This document shows positions 52,674-61,337 of a stretch of 64,000 bases of DNA, one piece after another. This DNA comes from Massilia sp. ST3 (GTDB taxonomy: Bacteria; Pseudomonadota; Gammaproteobacteria; Burkholderiales; Burkholderiaceae_D), in contig NZ_JAGPWC010000018.1 in the NCBI RefSeq assembly GCF_018119405.1, forward strand, positions 22,531-86,530, read 5' to 3'. The position numbers and the translations under genes are program-made. Under the pieces are notes generated by a model. That model worked only from the letters and a program-made list of their open reading frames with translations. It had not been told where the DNA came from and did not search any database. Each line of letters begins with the position of its first letter. Position 1 is the stretch's first letter.

Positions 52674-53237
52674 ATGGAAGCAGGCATGGAAGGGCGGCAC
52701 GGCAGCAAACTGGTGGTCTTCGTCGGCGCCGAGTCGACTGGCAAGTCGACCCTGGCGCTGCACCTGGCGCGGCAATGCGGCACGGCATTCGTGCCTGAGA
52801 TCGGCCGCTTTATCTGGGAAGACAAGCGCGGGCAGCTGGACGCCGCCGACTACGTCGAGATCGCCGAGCGCCACCGCGACGCCGAGGACGCCGCCCTGGC
52901 GCAGGCGCAGGGCCCGTATGTATTCGTCGATACCAACGCGCTCACGACCCTGCTGCTCGGCCGCTGCTTCGGCCAGGTGCCGGATCCCGCGCCGCCGGCG
53001 CTCCTGCGCCACGCCATTGACTGCCGCACGCGCTACCTCCACCATTTCGTCTGCGCCGACGACATTCCCTACGAAGAAGAACCGGGCGTGCGCGAACACG
53101 CGGACTGGCGCACGCGCATCCAGAAGCTGGTGTTGAAAGACCTCGACGCGCGCGGCATCGCCTTCACCGTCCTGACGGGAACGGTCGAGCAGCGCGCGGC
53201 GCGCGTCATGCAGGTGCTGGAGGATTTGGCGGCTTGA
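52674..53237 (+). CDS. NadR-like P-loop kinase/ATPase
   Basis: The 187-aa protein has a Walker A motif VVFVGAESTGKSTLALHLAR, a Walker B-like YVFVDTNALTTLLLG and an Arg-rich helix (CRTRYLHHFVCADDIPYEEE). The closest known type is the ribosylnicotinamide-kinase half of NadR (AAA_28). It lacks the NadR adenylyltransferase domain. The start at 52674 follows AAGGAAG; the frame also opens at 52659. It ends 32 bases inside the convergent gamma-glutamylcyclotransferase gene. Confidence 0.75.
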   Translation: MEAGMEGRHGSKLVVFVGAESTGKSTLALHLARQCGTAFVPEIGRFIWEDKRGQLDAADYVEIAERHRDAEDAALAQAQGPYVFVDTNALTTLLLGRCFGQVPDPAPPALLRHAIDCRTRYLHHFVCADDIPYEEEPGVREHADWRTRIQKLVLKDLDARGIAFTVLTGTVEQRAARVMQVLEDLAA

Positions 53238-53811
53238 TGCCGGACTTGATCCCGAAGGCAGCCAGGTGGCGTTCGATCTCGAACACGTGCGCATCGGCCT
53301 TGCCCATCTCGCGCAGGGCCTGGGCCAGGTGCAGCAGGTATTCCGCGTTCGGTCCGCTCGGGCCGCGCGCCAGCGCGATCTGGCGCGCGATGTCGCGCTC
53401 GGGGGCAGGGCCGAGATAGGCCGCGTTCTCGTGGGTGGCGATGTAGACGATGCCCTCGGCGCTCGACCCATCGTCGAAATGCATGTCGGTCGCCAGGCGC
53501 AGGTAGCCGTTCTTCTCGCGGTAGTCGAGGTGGGCGAATTCTTCCGGCGTCACCAGGTAGGCCATGCCGTCGCAATGCGCGCCCGGTTCGGGCACCAGGG
53601 TCACTACCCGCCCTGGCGCGGTCTCGGTGCCGCGGTGGTCGTGCGACCCCTGCCAGAAGCGGCGCGACCATCCGCGGATGGCGGCGGGGCGGCGGTCGAG
53701 GAAGGGAAAGTCGGCCTTGAAGATCAGCGAACCATAGCCGAACAGCCAGACGCTGTCATGGCTGTCGAACTTGTCCATGCGCTGGTTGATCGCGATGGTG
53801 TTGTGGGACAT
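53206..53811 (-). CDS. ChaC-like gamma-glutamylcyclotransferase
   Basis: The 201-aa protein has VWLFGYGSLIFKADFPFLDR, the glycine-rich substrate loop of the ChaC/GGCT fold, then RRFWQGSHDHRGTETAPGRV and YLVTPEEFAHLDYREKNGY, where the catalytic Glu lies. ChaC enzymes cleave gamma-glutamyl peptides such as glutathione. The start at 53811 is used; a later ATG at MDKFDSHDSV (residue 12) is equally good. The stop region overlaps the NadR-like gene on the other strand by 32 bases. Confidence 0.85.
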   Translation of the reverse strand: MSHNTIAINQRMDKFDSHDSVWLFGYGSLIFKADFPFLDRRPAAIRGWSRRFWQGSHDHRGTETAPGRVVTLVPEPGAHCDGMAYLVTPEEFAHLDYREKNGYLRLATDMHFDDGSSAEGIVYIATHENAAYLGPAPERDIARQIALARGPSGPNAEYLLHLAQALREMGKADAHVFEIERHLAAFGIKSGIKPPNPPAPA

Positions 53812-53844
53812 CGTGGCGGGTGGAAAGTAGCGATGCCGGCCATT

Positions 53845-54774
53845 CTAACGCGGCGGCGTGTCGCGCACCGCTGCCTCGGCATAGGTACGTCCCACATGGT
53901 CGAACAGGAAGTCGATGAAGCTCTCCGCGGCCGGCGACAGCGAACGCCCTGGGCGGGTATAGACGAAGAAGCGGCGCGTCAGCTGCGGCTCCTCGATCGG
54001 GCGCATCGCCAGGCCGTAGGACGTCGCCAGGCGCTCGGCATACGGCAGGCAGACCGTCAGGCCCAGTCCCGCGCCGACCATCGCCAGCGCGGTGGTCATG
54101 AAGGTCACCTCGCCGGCCGGCTTGACCGGCACTTCGCGTAACGACGCATGCATATCGTCCAGCAGGCGTTCGGTGAACTGGCCCTGCAGCGAAATGAAGG
54201 GATAGCGCGACACGTCGTGCCAGGTCACGCGCGCTTGCGCTTCCAGTTCGTGGCCCTTGGGGAAGACCAGGGCGAAGGGCATCTCGAACAGCGTACGCAC
54301 GTGCAGGGTAGGGGCCGGGTCGCGCTCCGGTCCGATGCCGAAATCCGCCTCGCCCGACAGCACGCGCGCGATCACGCTCTCCACCGCCGTATCGGCCAGG
54401 CGCACCTGGATGTCGGGATGCAGCGCGCGGTAGGCGGCCATCGCTTCCGGCAGCAGGGTGCAGGACATCAATTGGGGCGCGGCGATGCGCACGATGCCTT
54501 TTTTGAGGCGCGTATGGTCCGCCACGTTAGCCAGCGCACCGTCGAGATCATCGATCATCTGGCTAAATAGCGGGTAGAGTTCGCGGCCGATATCGGTGAG
54601 CCCGATCTTGCGCGTGCTGCGGTCGACGACGCGGGCGCCGAGGGTCTGTTCCAGTTCTTTGATCAAACCGGACAAGGCTGATTGAGTAATGTGTAAGTAC
54701 TCAGCAGCAAGCGTAAAGTGGCCTGTCTTGGCGACAGCCACGAACGCGCGCATCTGGCGTAAAGTAGGATTCAT
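53845..54774 (-). CDS. LysR-family transcriptional regulator
   Basis: This 309-aa LysR protein has the DNA-binding start NPTLRQMRAFVAVAKTGHFT with TQSALSGLIKELEQTLGARV and VVDRSTRKIGLTDIGRELYP, then an effector-binding domain. It is divergent from the FAH-maiA operon with 95 bases between; a 19-bp imperfect palindrome (54803-54821) is a good candidate site. Regulation of aromatic acid breakdown is the likely role. The start at 54774 is preferred over the longer frame to 54849, which crosses the operator. Confidence 0.9.
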   Translation of the reverse strand: MNPTLRQMRAFVAVAKTGHFTLAAEYLHITQSALSGLIKELEQTLGARVVDRSTRKIGLTDIGRELYPLFSQMIDDLDGALANVADHTRLKKGIVRIAAPQLMSCTLLPEAMAAYRALHPDIQVRLADTAVESVIARVLSGEADFGIGPERDPAPTLHVRTLFEMPFALVFPKGHELEAQARVTWHDVSRYPFISLQGQFTERLLDDMHASLREVPVKPAGEVTFMTTALAMVGAGLGLTVCLPYAERLATSYGLAMRPIEEPQLTRRFFVYTRPGRSLSPAAESFIDFLFDHVGRTYAEAAVRDTPPR

Positions 54775-54802
54775 AAGATAGTCCGATAAATCGGGCGGAA
54801 AA

Positions 54803-54821
54803 TACTGTTTGTATGATAGTA
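54803..54821. promoter_or_regulatory. Candidate operator between LysR gene and FAH-maiA
   Basis: TACTGTTTGTATGATAGTA has TACT(G/A)T arms around seven bases (one mismatch). It lies 49 bases before the FAH start, in the divergent region. A small CCGAT-AA-ATCGG palindrome lies at 54783-54794. Confidence 0.4.
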
Positions 54822-54869
54822 CGTTTTGATTTGTAATGGCGAAGAACAAGTTTTAGCAAAGGAAACACC

Positions 54870-55895
54870 ATGAAACTCGCCACCCTCAAAACGGGCGGCC
54901 GCGACGGCACCCTGGTCGTCGTCAGCCGCGATCTCGTCACCTGCCAGGCCGTCCCCAAGATCGCCCGCACCCTGCAATGCGCCCTCGACGATTGGGAACA
55001 CGTCGCGCCGCAGCTGCAGAAGGTCTACGACAAGCTCAACGCCGGCACCGCCGAGAAGGCCGAGTCCTTCATCGAGGAAGAATGCCATTCGCCGCTGCCG
55101 CGCGCCTACCAGTGGGCCGACGGTTCGGCCTACATCAACCACGTCGAGCTGGTGCGCAAGGCGCGCAACGCCGAGGTCCCTGCCTCCTTCTATACCGATC
55201 CGCTGATGTACCAGGGCGGCTCGGATTCTTTCGTCGGCCCGAACGACCCGATCATGGTCCAGTCCGAGGAATGGGGCGTCGACCTCGAAGCCGAGGTGGC
55301 CGTGGTCACCGGCGACGTGCCGATGGGCGCCACGCCGGAACAGGCGGCCGCCGCGATCCGCCTGGTCATGCTGGTCAACGACGTCTCGCTGCGCAACCTG
55401 ATCCCGAACGAGCTGGCCAAGGGCTTCGGCTTCTTCCAGTCGAAGCCGGCCAGCGCCTTCTCGCCGGTGGCGGTCACGCCGGACGAGCTGGGCGACGCCT
55501 GGCGCGACAGCAAGCTGTGCCTGCCGCTGCAGGTCACCCTCAACGACAAGCCTTTCGGCCGCCCGAACGCGGGCGAGGACATGACCTTCAGCTTCGCCCA
55601 GCTGGTGGCGCACGCCGCCAAGACCCGCGAGCTGGGCGCCGGCAGCATCATCGGCTCGGGCACGGTGTCGAACAAGCAGGGCAGCCTGCACGGCTCCAGC
55701 GTCGAGAACGGCGGCGTGGGCTACTGCTGCCTGGCCGAAGTACGGATGTACGAAACGATCGAGCAGGGCGCCCCGCAGACGCCTTTCCTGCGCTACGGCG
55801 ACACCGTGCGCATCGAAATGCTCGACGCCAGCGGCGCCAGCATCTTCGGCGCCATCGATCAAGAAGTCGCGCATTACCACTGGAGGCACCGATGA
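54870..55895 (+). CDS. Fumarylacetoacetate hydrolase-family protein
   Basis: The 341-aa protein has the FAH C-terminal metal-binding fold: YTDPLMYQGGSDSFVGPNDP, WGVDLEAEVAVVTGDVPMGA (the Glu-x-Glu metal motif), RNLIPNELAKGFGFFQSKPA and AGSIIGSGTVSNKQG. It hydrolyses fumarylacetoacetate or a related acylpyruvate; co-location with maiA argues for the tyrosine/homogentisate route. Homogentisate dioxygenase is not in the window. It overlaps maiA by 4 bases (ATGA). A LysR regulator is divergent. Confidence 0.9.
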   Translation: MKLATLKTGGRDGTLVVVSRDLVTCQAVPKIARTLQCALDDWEHVAPQLQKVYDKLNAGTAEKAESFIEEECHSPLPRAYQWADGSAYINHVELVRKARNAEVPASFYTDPLMYQGGSDSFVGPNDPIMVQSEEWGVDLEAEVAVVTGDVPMGATPEQAAAAIRLVMLVNDVSLRNLIPNELAKGFGFFQSKPASAFSPVAVTPDELGDAWRDSKLCLPLQVTLNDKPFGRPNAGEDMTFSFAQLVAHAAKTRELGAGSIIGSGTVSNKQGSLHGSSVENGGVGYCCLAEVRMYETIEQGAPQTPFLRYGDTVRIEMLDASGASIFGAIDQEVAHYHWRHR

Positions 55896-56536
55896 AGCTC
55901 TATACCTACTTCCGCAGCTCGGCCGCATACCGCGTGCGCATCGCGCTGAACCTGAAGGGTTTGACCTACCAGGCGGTCCCGGTGCATCTTCTGAAGAACG
56001 GCGGCGAGCAGCACCAGGAGGAGTACCGCCGCATCAACCCGAGCGGCCTGCTGCCGGCTTTCCAGGACGACTGGATCACCTTGACCCAGTCGATGGCGAT
56101 CATCGAGTACCTGGAAGAGGCGCACCCTGAAGTGCCGCTGCTGCCGGGCGACGCGCCGGGCCGCGCCCGCGTGCGCGAACTGGCCCAGATCATCGGCTGC
56201 GACATCCACCCGATCAACAACCTGCGTGTGCTGAGCTACCTGGTCAAGCAGCTGGGCTTGTCGGAACAGGCCAAGGGCGATTGGTACCGCCACTGGGTGA
56301 TCGAGGGCTTCAAGTCGCTCGAGGCGCACCTGGCGCGCGACCCGGGCGCGGGCCCGTTCTGCCACGGCGACCGCCCGACGATCGCCGACTGCTACCTGGT
56401 GCCGCAGGTGTTCAATGCGCAGCGCTTCGACGTCGATGTCGCGGCCTTCCCGAACATCGCGCGCATCAATGCGCTGTGCACCGACCTGCCGGCCTTCAAG
56501 GACGCGCATCCCTCGCGCCAGCCGGACGCGGAGTAA
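55892..56536 (+). CDS. maiA: Maleylacetoacetate isomerase
   Basis: The 214-aa zeta-class glutathione transferase has the active-site start KLYTYFRSSAAYRVRIALNL (SSxxxRVRIAL), a thioredoxin-like fold with NPSGLLPAFQDD and the C-terminal helical domain (GDRPTIADCYLVPQVFNAQR). It isomerises maleylacetoacetate to fumarylacetoacetate using glutathione. It follows the FAH gene with a 4-base overlap, so both steps of ring-cleavage product breakdown are made together. Confidence 0.93.
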   Translation: MKLYTYFRSSAAYRVRIALNLKGLTYQAVPVHLLKNGGEQHQEEYRRINPSGLLPAFQDDWITLTQSMAIIEYLEEAHPEVPLLPGDAPGRARVRELAQIIGCDIHPINNLRVLSYLVKQLGLSEQAKGDWYRHWVIEGFKSLEAHLARDPGAGPFCHGDRPTIADCYLVPQVFNAQRFDVDVAAFPNIARINALCTDLPAFKDAHPSRQPDAE

Positions 56537-56557
56537 GCACCCGCCTGCGGCGGGTGC
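56537..56557. terminator. Hairpin between convergent maiA and CBS genes
   Basis: GCACCCGC (56537-56544) and GCGGGTGC (56550-56557) are perfect 8-bp arms around five bases. No long T-run follows, so terminator function is only likely from position. Confidence 0.4.
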
Positions 56558-56566
56558 GTGGCGCCG

Positions 56567-57013
56567 TCAGTGCCGGGTGACCGAGCGGTCCGGCTCGGAC
56601 GGCGTCGAGATCTCGTCCAGGGTGCTGTCGACCTGGGCCGAGTGCTTGGTGGCGATGTCGCCGAGCGAGACGATGCCCACCAGCTGGTGCGACTGCTCGT
56701 CGATGACGGGCACGCGGCGGATCTGCACGTCGCCCATCTGGCCCAGCACCTCGTCCACCTGCTGGGTGCTGTAGCAGGTGCGCACGTCGGTGCTCATCAC
56801 ATCCGCCACGCAGGTCTGGTCCGGCGCCTGGCCGGCGGCGGTGGAACGCACGGTGATGTCGCGGTCGGTGATCATCCCGACCAGGCGGTCGCCGTCGCAC
56901 ACGGGGATCGCCCCCACGTTAAGCTCATCCATCAACTGCGCCGCGCGGCGCACGCTTTCTTGCGGCGAAATGGTTTGTACGTCCGGGGTCATGATGTCCT
57001 GGATTGTCTGCAT
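56567..57013 (-). CDS. CBS-domain pair protein
   Basis: The 148-aa protein consists of two CBS domains: IQDIMTPDVQTISPQESVRR with VGAIPVCDGDRLVGMITDRD, and VADVMSTDVRTCYSTQQVDE with RRVPVIDEQSHQLVGIVSLG. It binds adenosyl ligands or nucleotides in known members and is probably a stress or regulatory sensor; the partner is unknown. An acidic C-terminal tail follows the second domain. It is a single gene, convergent with maiA. Confidence 0.88.
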   Translation of the reverse strand: MQTIQDIMTPDVQTISPQESVRRAAQLMDELNVGAIPVCDGDRLVGMITDRDITVRSTAAGQAPDQTCVADVMSTDVRTCYSTQQVDEVLGQMGDVQIRRVPVIDEQSHQLVGIVSLGDIATKHSAQVDSTLDEISTPSEPDRSVTRH

Positions 57014-57149
57014 GATTGCCTCCTTGCGTTGGTCGATGTCCCATCAGGGGATGCGAAAATCATGCACTGAAATGGGAAAGCCGGACGCTAGATTGAAGCT
57101 TGGAATGCCTGGGGTGGGTGGTGCAAGGGGAGGGTGGTGGTGCGCCGCG

Positions 57150-57182
57150 AACTTGGATTCCGGCCTTCGCCGGAACGACGGT
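57150..57182 (-). repeat. Family-A repeat, CGGAA variant, first of an inverted pair
   Basis: AACTTGGATTCCGGCCTTCG then CCGGAACGACGGT. It differs from the other copies by having CGGAACGACG in place of GGGATGACG. Confidence 0.8.
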
Positions 57183-57224
57183 CTCCAAGCAGGTGGCAGA
57201 GTATCGCGTTACCACAACCTCAGC

Positions 57225-57256
57225 ACGTCGTTCCGGCGAAGGCCGGAACCCAGGTT
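57225..57256 (+). repeat. Family-A repeat, CGGAA variant, second of an inverted pair
   Basis: ACGTCGTTCCGGCGAAGGCC then GGAACCCAGGTT, inverted relative to the copy 42 bases upstream. Confidence 0.8.
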
Positions 57257-57327
57257 TGCCAGCAGGCCGCGCACCTCTCCCCCAGTCCGTACGCTACAAT
57301 CCGCCCCTCCAAACCGTACCCGCCGCC

Positions 57328-58089
57328 ATGACCATCCCCACCCAGCTCCTGCAAGCCTTGTCCCTCGCCGCCCCCTCCTGGCGCCCGATCCTGGAGCAGG
57401 GCCTGCACGCCATGGCCGCCGCCACCCCCGGCTATCTCCCGGCCCTGGCAAGCGACGACTACCTGCCCACCGACAACCGCCTGTTCGCCGCCTTCGCCCA
57501 GCCCTTGAACAAGGTCCGCTACGTCCTGGTCGGCGAAGGCCCTTACCCGCGCGCCGAGAGCGCCACCGGCGTCTGCTTCATGGACGGCGCGGTCAAGGAA
57601 TTGTGGAGCGAAACCGGCCTCTCCAAGCCCGTCAACCGCGCCACCTCGCTGCGCAACTTCATGAAGATGCTGCTGGTCGCCGCAGGCCAGCTGCAGGCGG
57701 ACGACACCGGCGGCTCCGCCATGGTCCCGGTGGCCCAGGCCGCCCGCGCCGGCGGGGCGATCCAGACCCTGGCCCAGCTCCAGGACCGGCTGCACCAGAA
57801 CGGCTTTTTACTGCTGAACGCCTCGCTGGTGTTCCGCAGCCATGTCCCGCCCGCGGTCGATGCGCGCGCCTGGCTGCCTTTCCTGCAGACCGTGCTGGCC
57901 GCGCTGGCGGCCCGGGCCGAGCGGCCGACCTTGATCTTGTGGGGCAAGATCGCCGAGCAGCTGCGCAAGCTGCCGGAAACGGCCGGGCTGCCGCAGATCG
58001 CGGCCGAGCATCCGTATAACCTGTCTTTTATCCAGCACCAGGGCATGCAGGAACTCTTCGGCCCCATGCGGCTGCTCGAGGCGCAATGA
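57328..58089 (+). CDS. Uracil-DNA glycosylase-fold protein with degenerate catalytic motifs
   Basis: The 253-aa protein follows family-1 uracil-DNA glycosylase (Ung) along its length. YVLVGEGPYPRAESATGVCF (about 66-85) aligns with the GQDPYH motif, ATSLRNFMKMLL with PPSLRN, GFLLLNASLVFRSH with LLLN, LILWGKIAEQL with FLLWG, and HPYNLSFIQH (His228) with HPSPLS. The catalytic Asp of GQDPYH is Gly71 and the His is Pro74. The fold assignment is good, but uracil excision by the Ung mechanism is doubtful. ATG 57328 is the start; the longer frame to 57100 is repeat DNA. Confidence 0.75.
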   Translation: MTIPTQLLQALSLAAPSWRPILEQGLHAMAAATPGYLPALASDDYLPTDNRLFAAFAQPLNKVRYVLVGEGPYPRAESATGVCFMDGAVKELWSETGLSKPVNRATSLRNFMKMLLVAAGQLQADDTGGSAMVPVAQAARAGGAIQTLAQLQDRLHQNGFLLLNASLVFRSHVPPAVDARAWLPFLQTVLAALAARAERPTLILWGKIAEQLRKLPETAGLPQIAAEHPYNLSFIQHQGMQELFGPMRLLEAQ

Positions 58090-58179
58090 AAAAAGCGCAA
58101 TAGACCATCAGGGGAAGGCGGGGAAGGGGAGGCGGCTGCCGTTTTTGGGGCTGCCAAGACAAGACGCTTGCGTTTTGCT

Positions 58180-58205
58180 ATACTTGACTAAATCGTTCAA
58201 CTAAT
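58180..58205 (+). promoter_or_regulatory. IscR-type site overlapping the iscR promoter
   Basis: The left half ATACTTGACTA matches the E. coli type 1 IscR half-site, and the right half (to 58205) is degenerate. A TATACT hexamer (58179-58184) overlaps it. The site lies about 90 bases ahead of iscR and fits autorepression by [2Fe-2S]-IscR. Confidence 0.6.
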
Positions 58206-58292
58206 CCGGTTTTTAACAAGCTGCAATCGAGAGATGACGCAGTCGGATTTAAGTTGGGCAAGAGGAATATTTTAACACTAACCGGGGCTGTG

Positions 58293-58769
58293 ATGCGTCT
58301 GACCACCAAAGGCCGTTTTGCTGTTACCGCGATGATCGATCTTGCCCTGCGCCAGGGCAATGGTCCGGTCACGCTGTCGGGCATCAGCCAGCGCCAGGCC
58401 ATTTCGTTGTCGTACCTGGAGCAACTGTTCGGCAAGCTGCGCCGCCACGAGATCGTCGAATCGATCCGCGGGCCGGGCGGCGGCTACAGCCTGGCGCGTC
58501 CGGCGGAAAAGGTGACGGTGGCCGACATCATCATCGCCGTCGACGAGCCGCTCGATGCGACCCAGTGCGGCGGCAAGGAAAACTGCCACGGCGCCGACGC
58601 CGCCAGCGGCACCCGGTGCATGACCCACGAGTTGTGGACCACGCTGAACGAGAAGATGGTCGACTACCTCGATTCGGTCTCCCTGCAAGACCTGGTCGAC
58701 CAGCAGAAGCAGAAGGAACAGAACGTCGTGGTGGTGCACCGCACCCACGCCGCCGTCGGACAAAATTGA
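58293..58769 (+). CDS. iscR: Iron-sulfur cluster regulator IscR
   Basis: The 158-aa Rrf2-family protein has [20 protein letters not shown], the winged-helix region [20 protein letters not shown] and [20 protein letters not shown], and the three Cys plus a His of the [2Fe-2S] site within CGGKENCHG...TRCMTHELW. IscR represses the isc operon when loaded with its cluster. The start at ATG 58293 gives the usual [11 protein letters not shown]; the frame opens 13 codons earlier. iscS begins 19 bases after its stop. Confidence 0.96.
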   Translation: MRLTTKGRFAVTAMIDLALRQGNGPVTLSGISQRQAISLSYLEQLFGKLRRHEIVESIRGPGGGYSLARPAEKVTVADIIIAVDEPLDATQCGGKENCHGADAASGTRCMTHELWTTLNEKMVDYLDSVSLQDLVDQQKQKEQNVVVVHRTHAAVGQN

Positions 58770-58788
58770 AGCATACTGGAGTGAACTG

Positions 58789-60045
58789 ATGAACGCGCCT
58801 TTGGACAAGAAAACCGAGCAGAGCTTCGCGACTGCGCCCCACTTCCCGATCTACATGGATTACTCGGCCACCACGCCGATCGATCCGCGCGTGGCGGACA
58901 AGATGATTCCCTTCCTGCGCGAGCAGTTCGGCAACCCGGCATCGCGCAGCCACATGTACGGCTGGACCGCCGAGGCGGCGGTCGAAGAGGCGCGCGGCCA
59001 CGTCGCGGCCATCGTCGGCGCCGATCCGCGCGAGATCATCTGGACCTCGGGCGCGACCGAAAGCAACAACCTGGCGCTGAAGGGCGCGGCCCAGTTCTAC
59101 AAGACCAAGGGCAAGCACATCGTCACCGTCAAGACCGAGCACAAGGCCGTGCTGGACACCGTGCGCGAACTCGAGCGCCAGGGCTTCGAGGCGACCTACC
59201 TCGAGCCGCAGGAAAACGGCCTGATCACCCTCGAGCAGCTGGAAGCGGCGATCCGCCCGGACACCATCCTGGTCTCGGTCATGATGGTCAACAACGAGAT
59301 CGGCGTCATTCAGCCGATCGCCGAGATCGGCGAGCTGTGCCGCTCGAAGGGCATCATCTTCCACTGCGACGCCGCGCAAGCCGTCGGCAAGGTCGAGATC
59401 GACCTGGAAAAGCTGAAGGTCGACCTGATGACCTTCACCGCCCATAAGGTCTATGGCCCGAAAGGCATCGGCGCCCTGTACGTGCGCCGCAGGCCGCGCG
59501 TGCGCCTGGAAGCGCAGATGCACGGCGGCGGCCATGAGCGCGGCCTGCGCTCGGGCACCCTGCCGACCCACCAGATCGTGGGCATGGGCGAAGCCTTCCG
59601 CATCGCCAAGGAAGAGATGGACAGCGAACTGGCGCGCATCAAGGCGCTGCGCGACCGCCTGGCCAAGGGCCTGCTCGAGATCGAGGAAGTCTACGTCAAC
59701 GGCGACATGGAACACCGCGTGCCGCACAACCTGAACGTCTCGTTCAACTACGTCGAAGGCGAGTCGCTGATCATGGCGATCAAGGACATCGCCGTGTCGT
59801 CCGGCTCGGCCTGCACCTCGGCTTCGCTGGAACCATCCTACGTCCTGCGCGCCCTGGGCCGCAGCGACGAACTGGCGCACAGCTCGATCCGCTTCACCAT
59901 CGGCCGCTTCACGACCGAGGAAGAAGTCGACTTCGCCATCAACCTGCTGAAAGCGAAGGTTGGCAAACTGCGCGAACTGTCGCCGCTGTGGGACATGTTC
60001 AAGGAAGGGATCGACCTCAACTCGATCCAATGGGCAGCCCACTAA
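58789..60045 (+). CDS. iscS: Cysteine desulfurase IscS
   Basis: The 418-aa PLP enzyme opens with an extension ([17 protein letters not shown]) before [20 protein letters not shown]. The PLP Lys is in [20 protein letters not shown], the catalytic Cys loop is [20 protein letters not shown], and [20 protein letters not shown] is the cofactor region. It supplies sulfur from cysteine for cluster assembly on IscU. It is longer than E. coli IscS by the N-terminal extension. iscU starts 24 bases later. Confidence 0.97.
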   Translation: MNAPLDKKTEQSFATAPHFPIYMDYSATTPIDPRVADKMIPFLREQFGNPASRSHMYGWTAEAAVEEARGHVAAIVGADPREIIWTSGATESNNLALKGAAQFYKTKGKHIVTVKTEHKAVLDTVRELERQGFEATYLEPQENGLITLEQLEAAIRPDTILVSVMMVNNEIGVIQPIAEIGELCRSKGIIFHCDAAQAVGKVEIDLEKLKVDLMTFTAHKVYGPKGIGALYVRRRPRVRLEAQMHGGGHERGLRSGTLPTHQIVGMGEAFRIAKEEMDSELARIKALRDRLAKGLLEIEEVYVNGDMEHRVPHNLNVSFNYVEGESLIMAIKDIAVSSGSACTSASLEPSYVLRALGRSDELAHSSIRFTIGRFTTEEEVDFAINLLKAKVGKLRELSPLWDMFKEGIDLNSIQWAAH

Positions 60046-60069
60046 TTACTGTATTCAAGGAGTATCACC

Positions 60070-60462
60070 ATGGCTTACTCGGACAAAGTTCTCGACCACT
60101 ATGAAAACCCGCGCAACGTCGGCGCCTTCGACAAGGGCGACGACGCGATCGGCACCGGCATGGTCGGCGCGCCGGCCTGCGGCGACGTGATGAAGCTGCA
60201 GATCAAGGTCAACGACCAGGGCCTGATCGAAGACGCGAAGTTCAAGACCTACGGCTGCGGCTCGGCGATCGCCTCGAGCTCGCTGGTGACCGAATGGGTC
60301 AAGGGCAAGTCGCTGGACGAAGCGCTGGCCATCAAGAACACCCAGATCGCCGAAGAACTGGCACTGCCGCCGGTCAAGATTCACTGCTCGATCCTGGCCG
60401 AAGACGCGATCAAGGCCGCCGTCGCCGACTACAAGGCGAAACACGCCGACAAGGCAGCGTAA
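60070..60462 (+). CDS. iscU: Iron-sulfur scaffold IscU
   Basis: The 130-aa scaffold has DHYENPRNVGAFDKGDD and the three cluster-binding Cys: VGAPACGDVMKLQI, KTYGCGSAIASSS and LPPVKIHCSILAEDAIK (with the LPPVK motif recognised by HscA). IscU receives sulfur from IscS and iron to build [2Fe-2S] clusters. iscA follows 30 bases downstream. Confidence 0.97.
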   Translation: MAYSDKVLDHYENPRNVGAFDKGDDAIGTGMVGAPACGDVMKLQIKVNDQGLIEDAKFKTYGCGSAIASSSLVTEWVKGKSLDEALAIKNTQIAEELALPPVKIHCSILAEDAIKAAVADYKAKHADKAA

Positions 60463-60492
60463 CAACCACTGTTGAACAAGCTGGAGAACCAC

Positions 60493-60816
60493 ATGGCAAT
60501 CACCCTGACCGAAAAAGCCGCCAAGCACGTCAACCGTTACCTCGAACGCCGGGGCAAGGGCATCGGCTTGCGCTTCGGTGTGCGCACCACGGGGTGCTCC
60601 GGCCTGGCCTACAAGCTCGAGTACGTCGACGACATGTCGCCCGAGGACACCGTGTTCGAGTCCTTCGGCGTGAAGGTCTTCGTCGACCCCAAGAGCCTGC
60701 CCTACATCGACGGCACCGAGCTGGATTTCGCCCGCGAAGGACTGAACGAAGGCTTCCGCTTCAACAACCCCAACGTCAAGGACAATTGCGGTTGCGGCGA
60801 GAGCTTCCGTATCTGA
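60493..60816 (+). CDS. iscA: A-type iron-sulfur carrier IscA
   Basis: The 107-aa protein starts [20 protein letters not shown] and carries [17 protein letters not shown] and [11 protein letters not shown], together giving the three conserved Cys that hold the cluster. It passes iron-sulfur clusters to target proteins. The frame opens upstream at TTG 60472, but ATG 60493 with GGAGA ahead is the right start. hscB begins 5 bases after the stop. Confidence 0.95.
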   Translation: MAITLTEKAAKHVNRYLERRGKGIGLRFGVRTTGCSGLAYKLEYVDDMSPEDTVFESFGVKVFVDPKSLPYIDGTELDFAREGLNEGFRFNNPNVKDNCGCGESFRI

Positions 60817-60821
60817 GCGTG

Positions 60822-61337
60822 ATGCAGAACCACTTCGAGCTGTTCCACCTGCCGGCCCGCTTCGCCGTCGACATGGACGCGCTGGACGCGGCCTACCGCG
60901 AGGTGCAGGGCCAGGTGCACCCGGACCGCTTCGTCAACGCTTCCGACACCGAGAAGCGCGTGGCGATGCAGTGGGCGACGCGCGCCAACGAGGCCTACCA
61001 GACCCTGCGCAATCCGCAGAAGCGCGCCCAGTACCTGTGCGAGATCAACGGCGTCGACCTGCAGACCGAGTCCAACACGGCCATGCCGATGGCCTTCCTG
61101 ATGCAGCAGATGGAATGGCGCGAAGCGCTCGACGATGCGCGCGCCGGCAAGGACGCCGCGGCGCTGGACGGGCTGGATGCGCAGCTCAAGCGCGAGCGCA
61201 AGGGGATGCTCGAGCAGGTCGGCAGGCAGCTCGACGCCGGCGACTATCACGGCGCGGCGCAGGGCGTGCGCGCGCTGATGTTCCTCGACAAGTTCGGGGA
61301 TGAAGTCCAGTACGCATTCGAAGCGTTAGAGGCGTGG
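60822..61337 (+). CDS. hscB: Co-chaperone HscB, missing its stop codon
   Basis: The J-domain co-chaperone has HFELFHLPARFAVDMDALDA, the HPDR motif in QVHPDRFVNAS and the C-terminal three-helix domain (MAFLMQQMEWREAL; LDKFGDEVQYAFEALEA). HscB delivers IscU to HscA. At 171 residues (61334), the normal family length, the next codon is TGG (61335-61337) where a stop is expected. The frame then runs on through G/C homopolymers to 61520, which is not credible. hscA should follow but does not. The sequence after 61334 should be treated as unreliable. Confidence 0.85.

Larger units (their letters stand above)
57014..57327. other. Non-coding gap with an inverted pair of family-A repeats
   Basis: About 310 bases between the CBS gene and the UDG-like gene, both reading away from it. 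It holds two variant family-A copies in opposite orientation (57150-57182 and 57225-57256). No other gene or RNA signal was seen. Confidence 0.7.
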
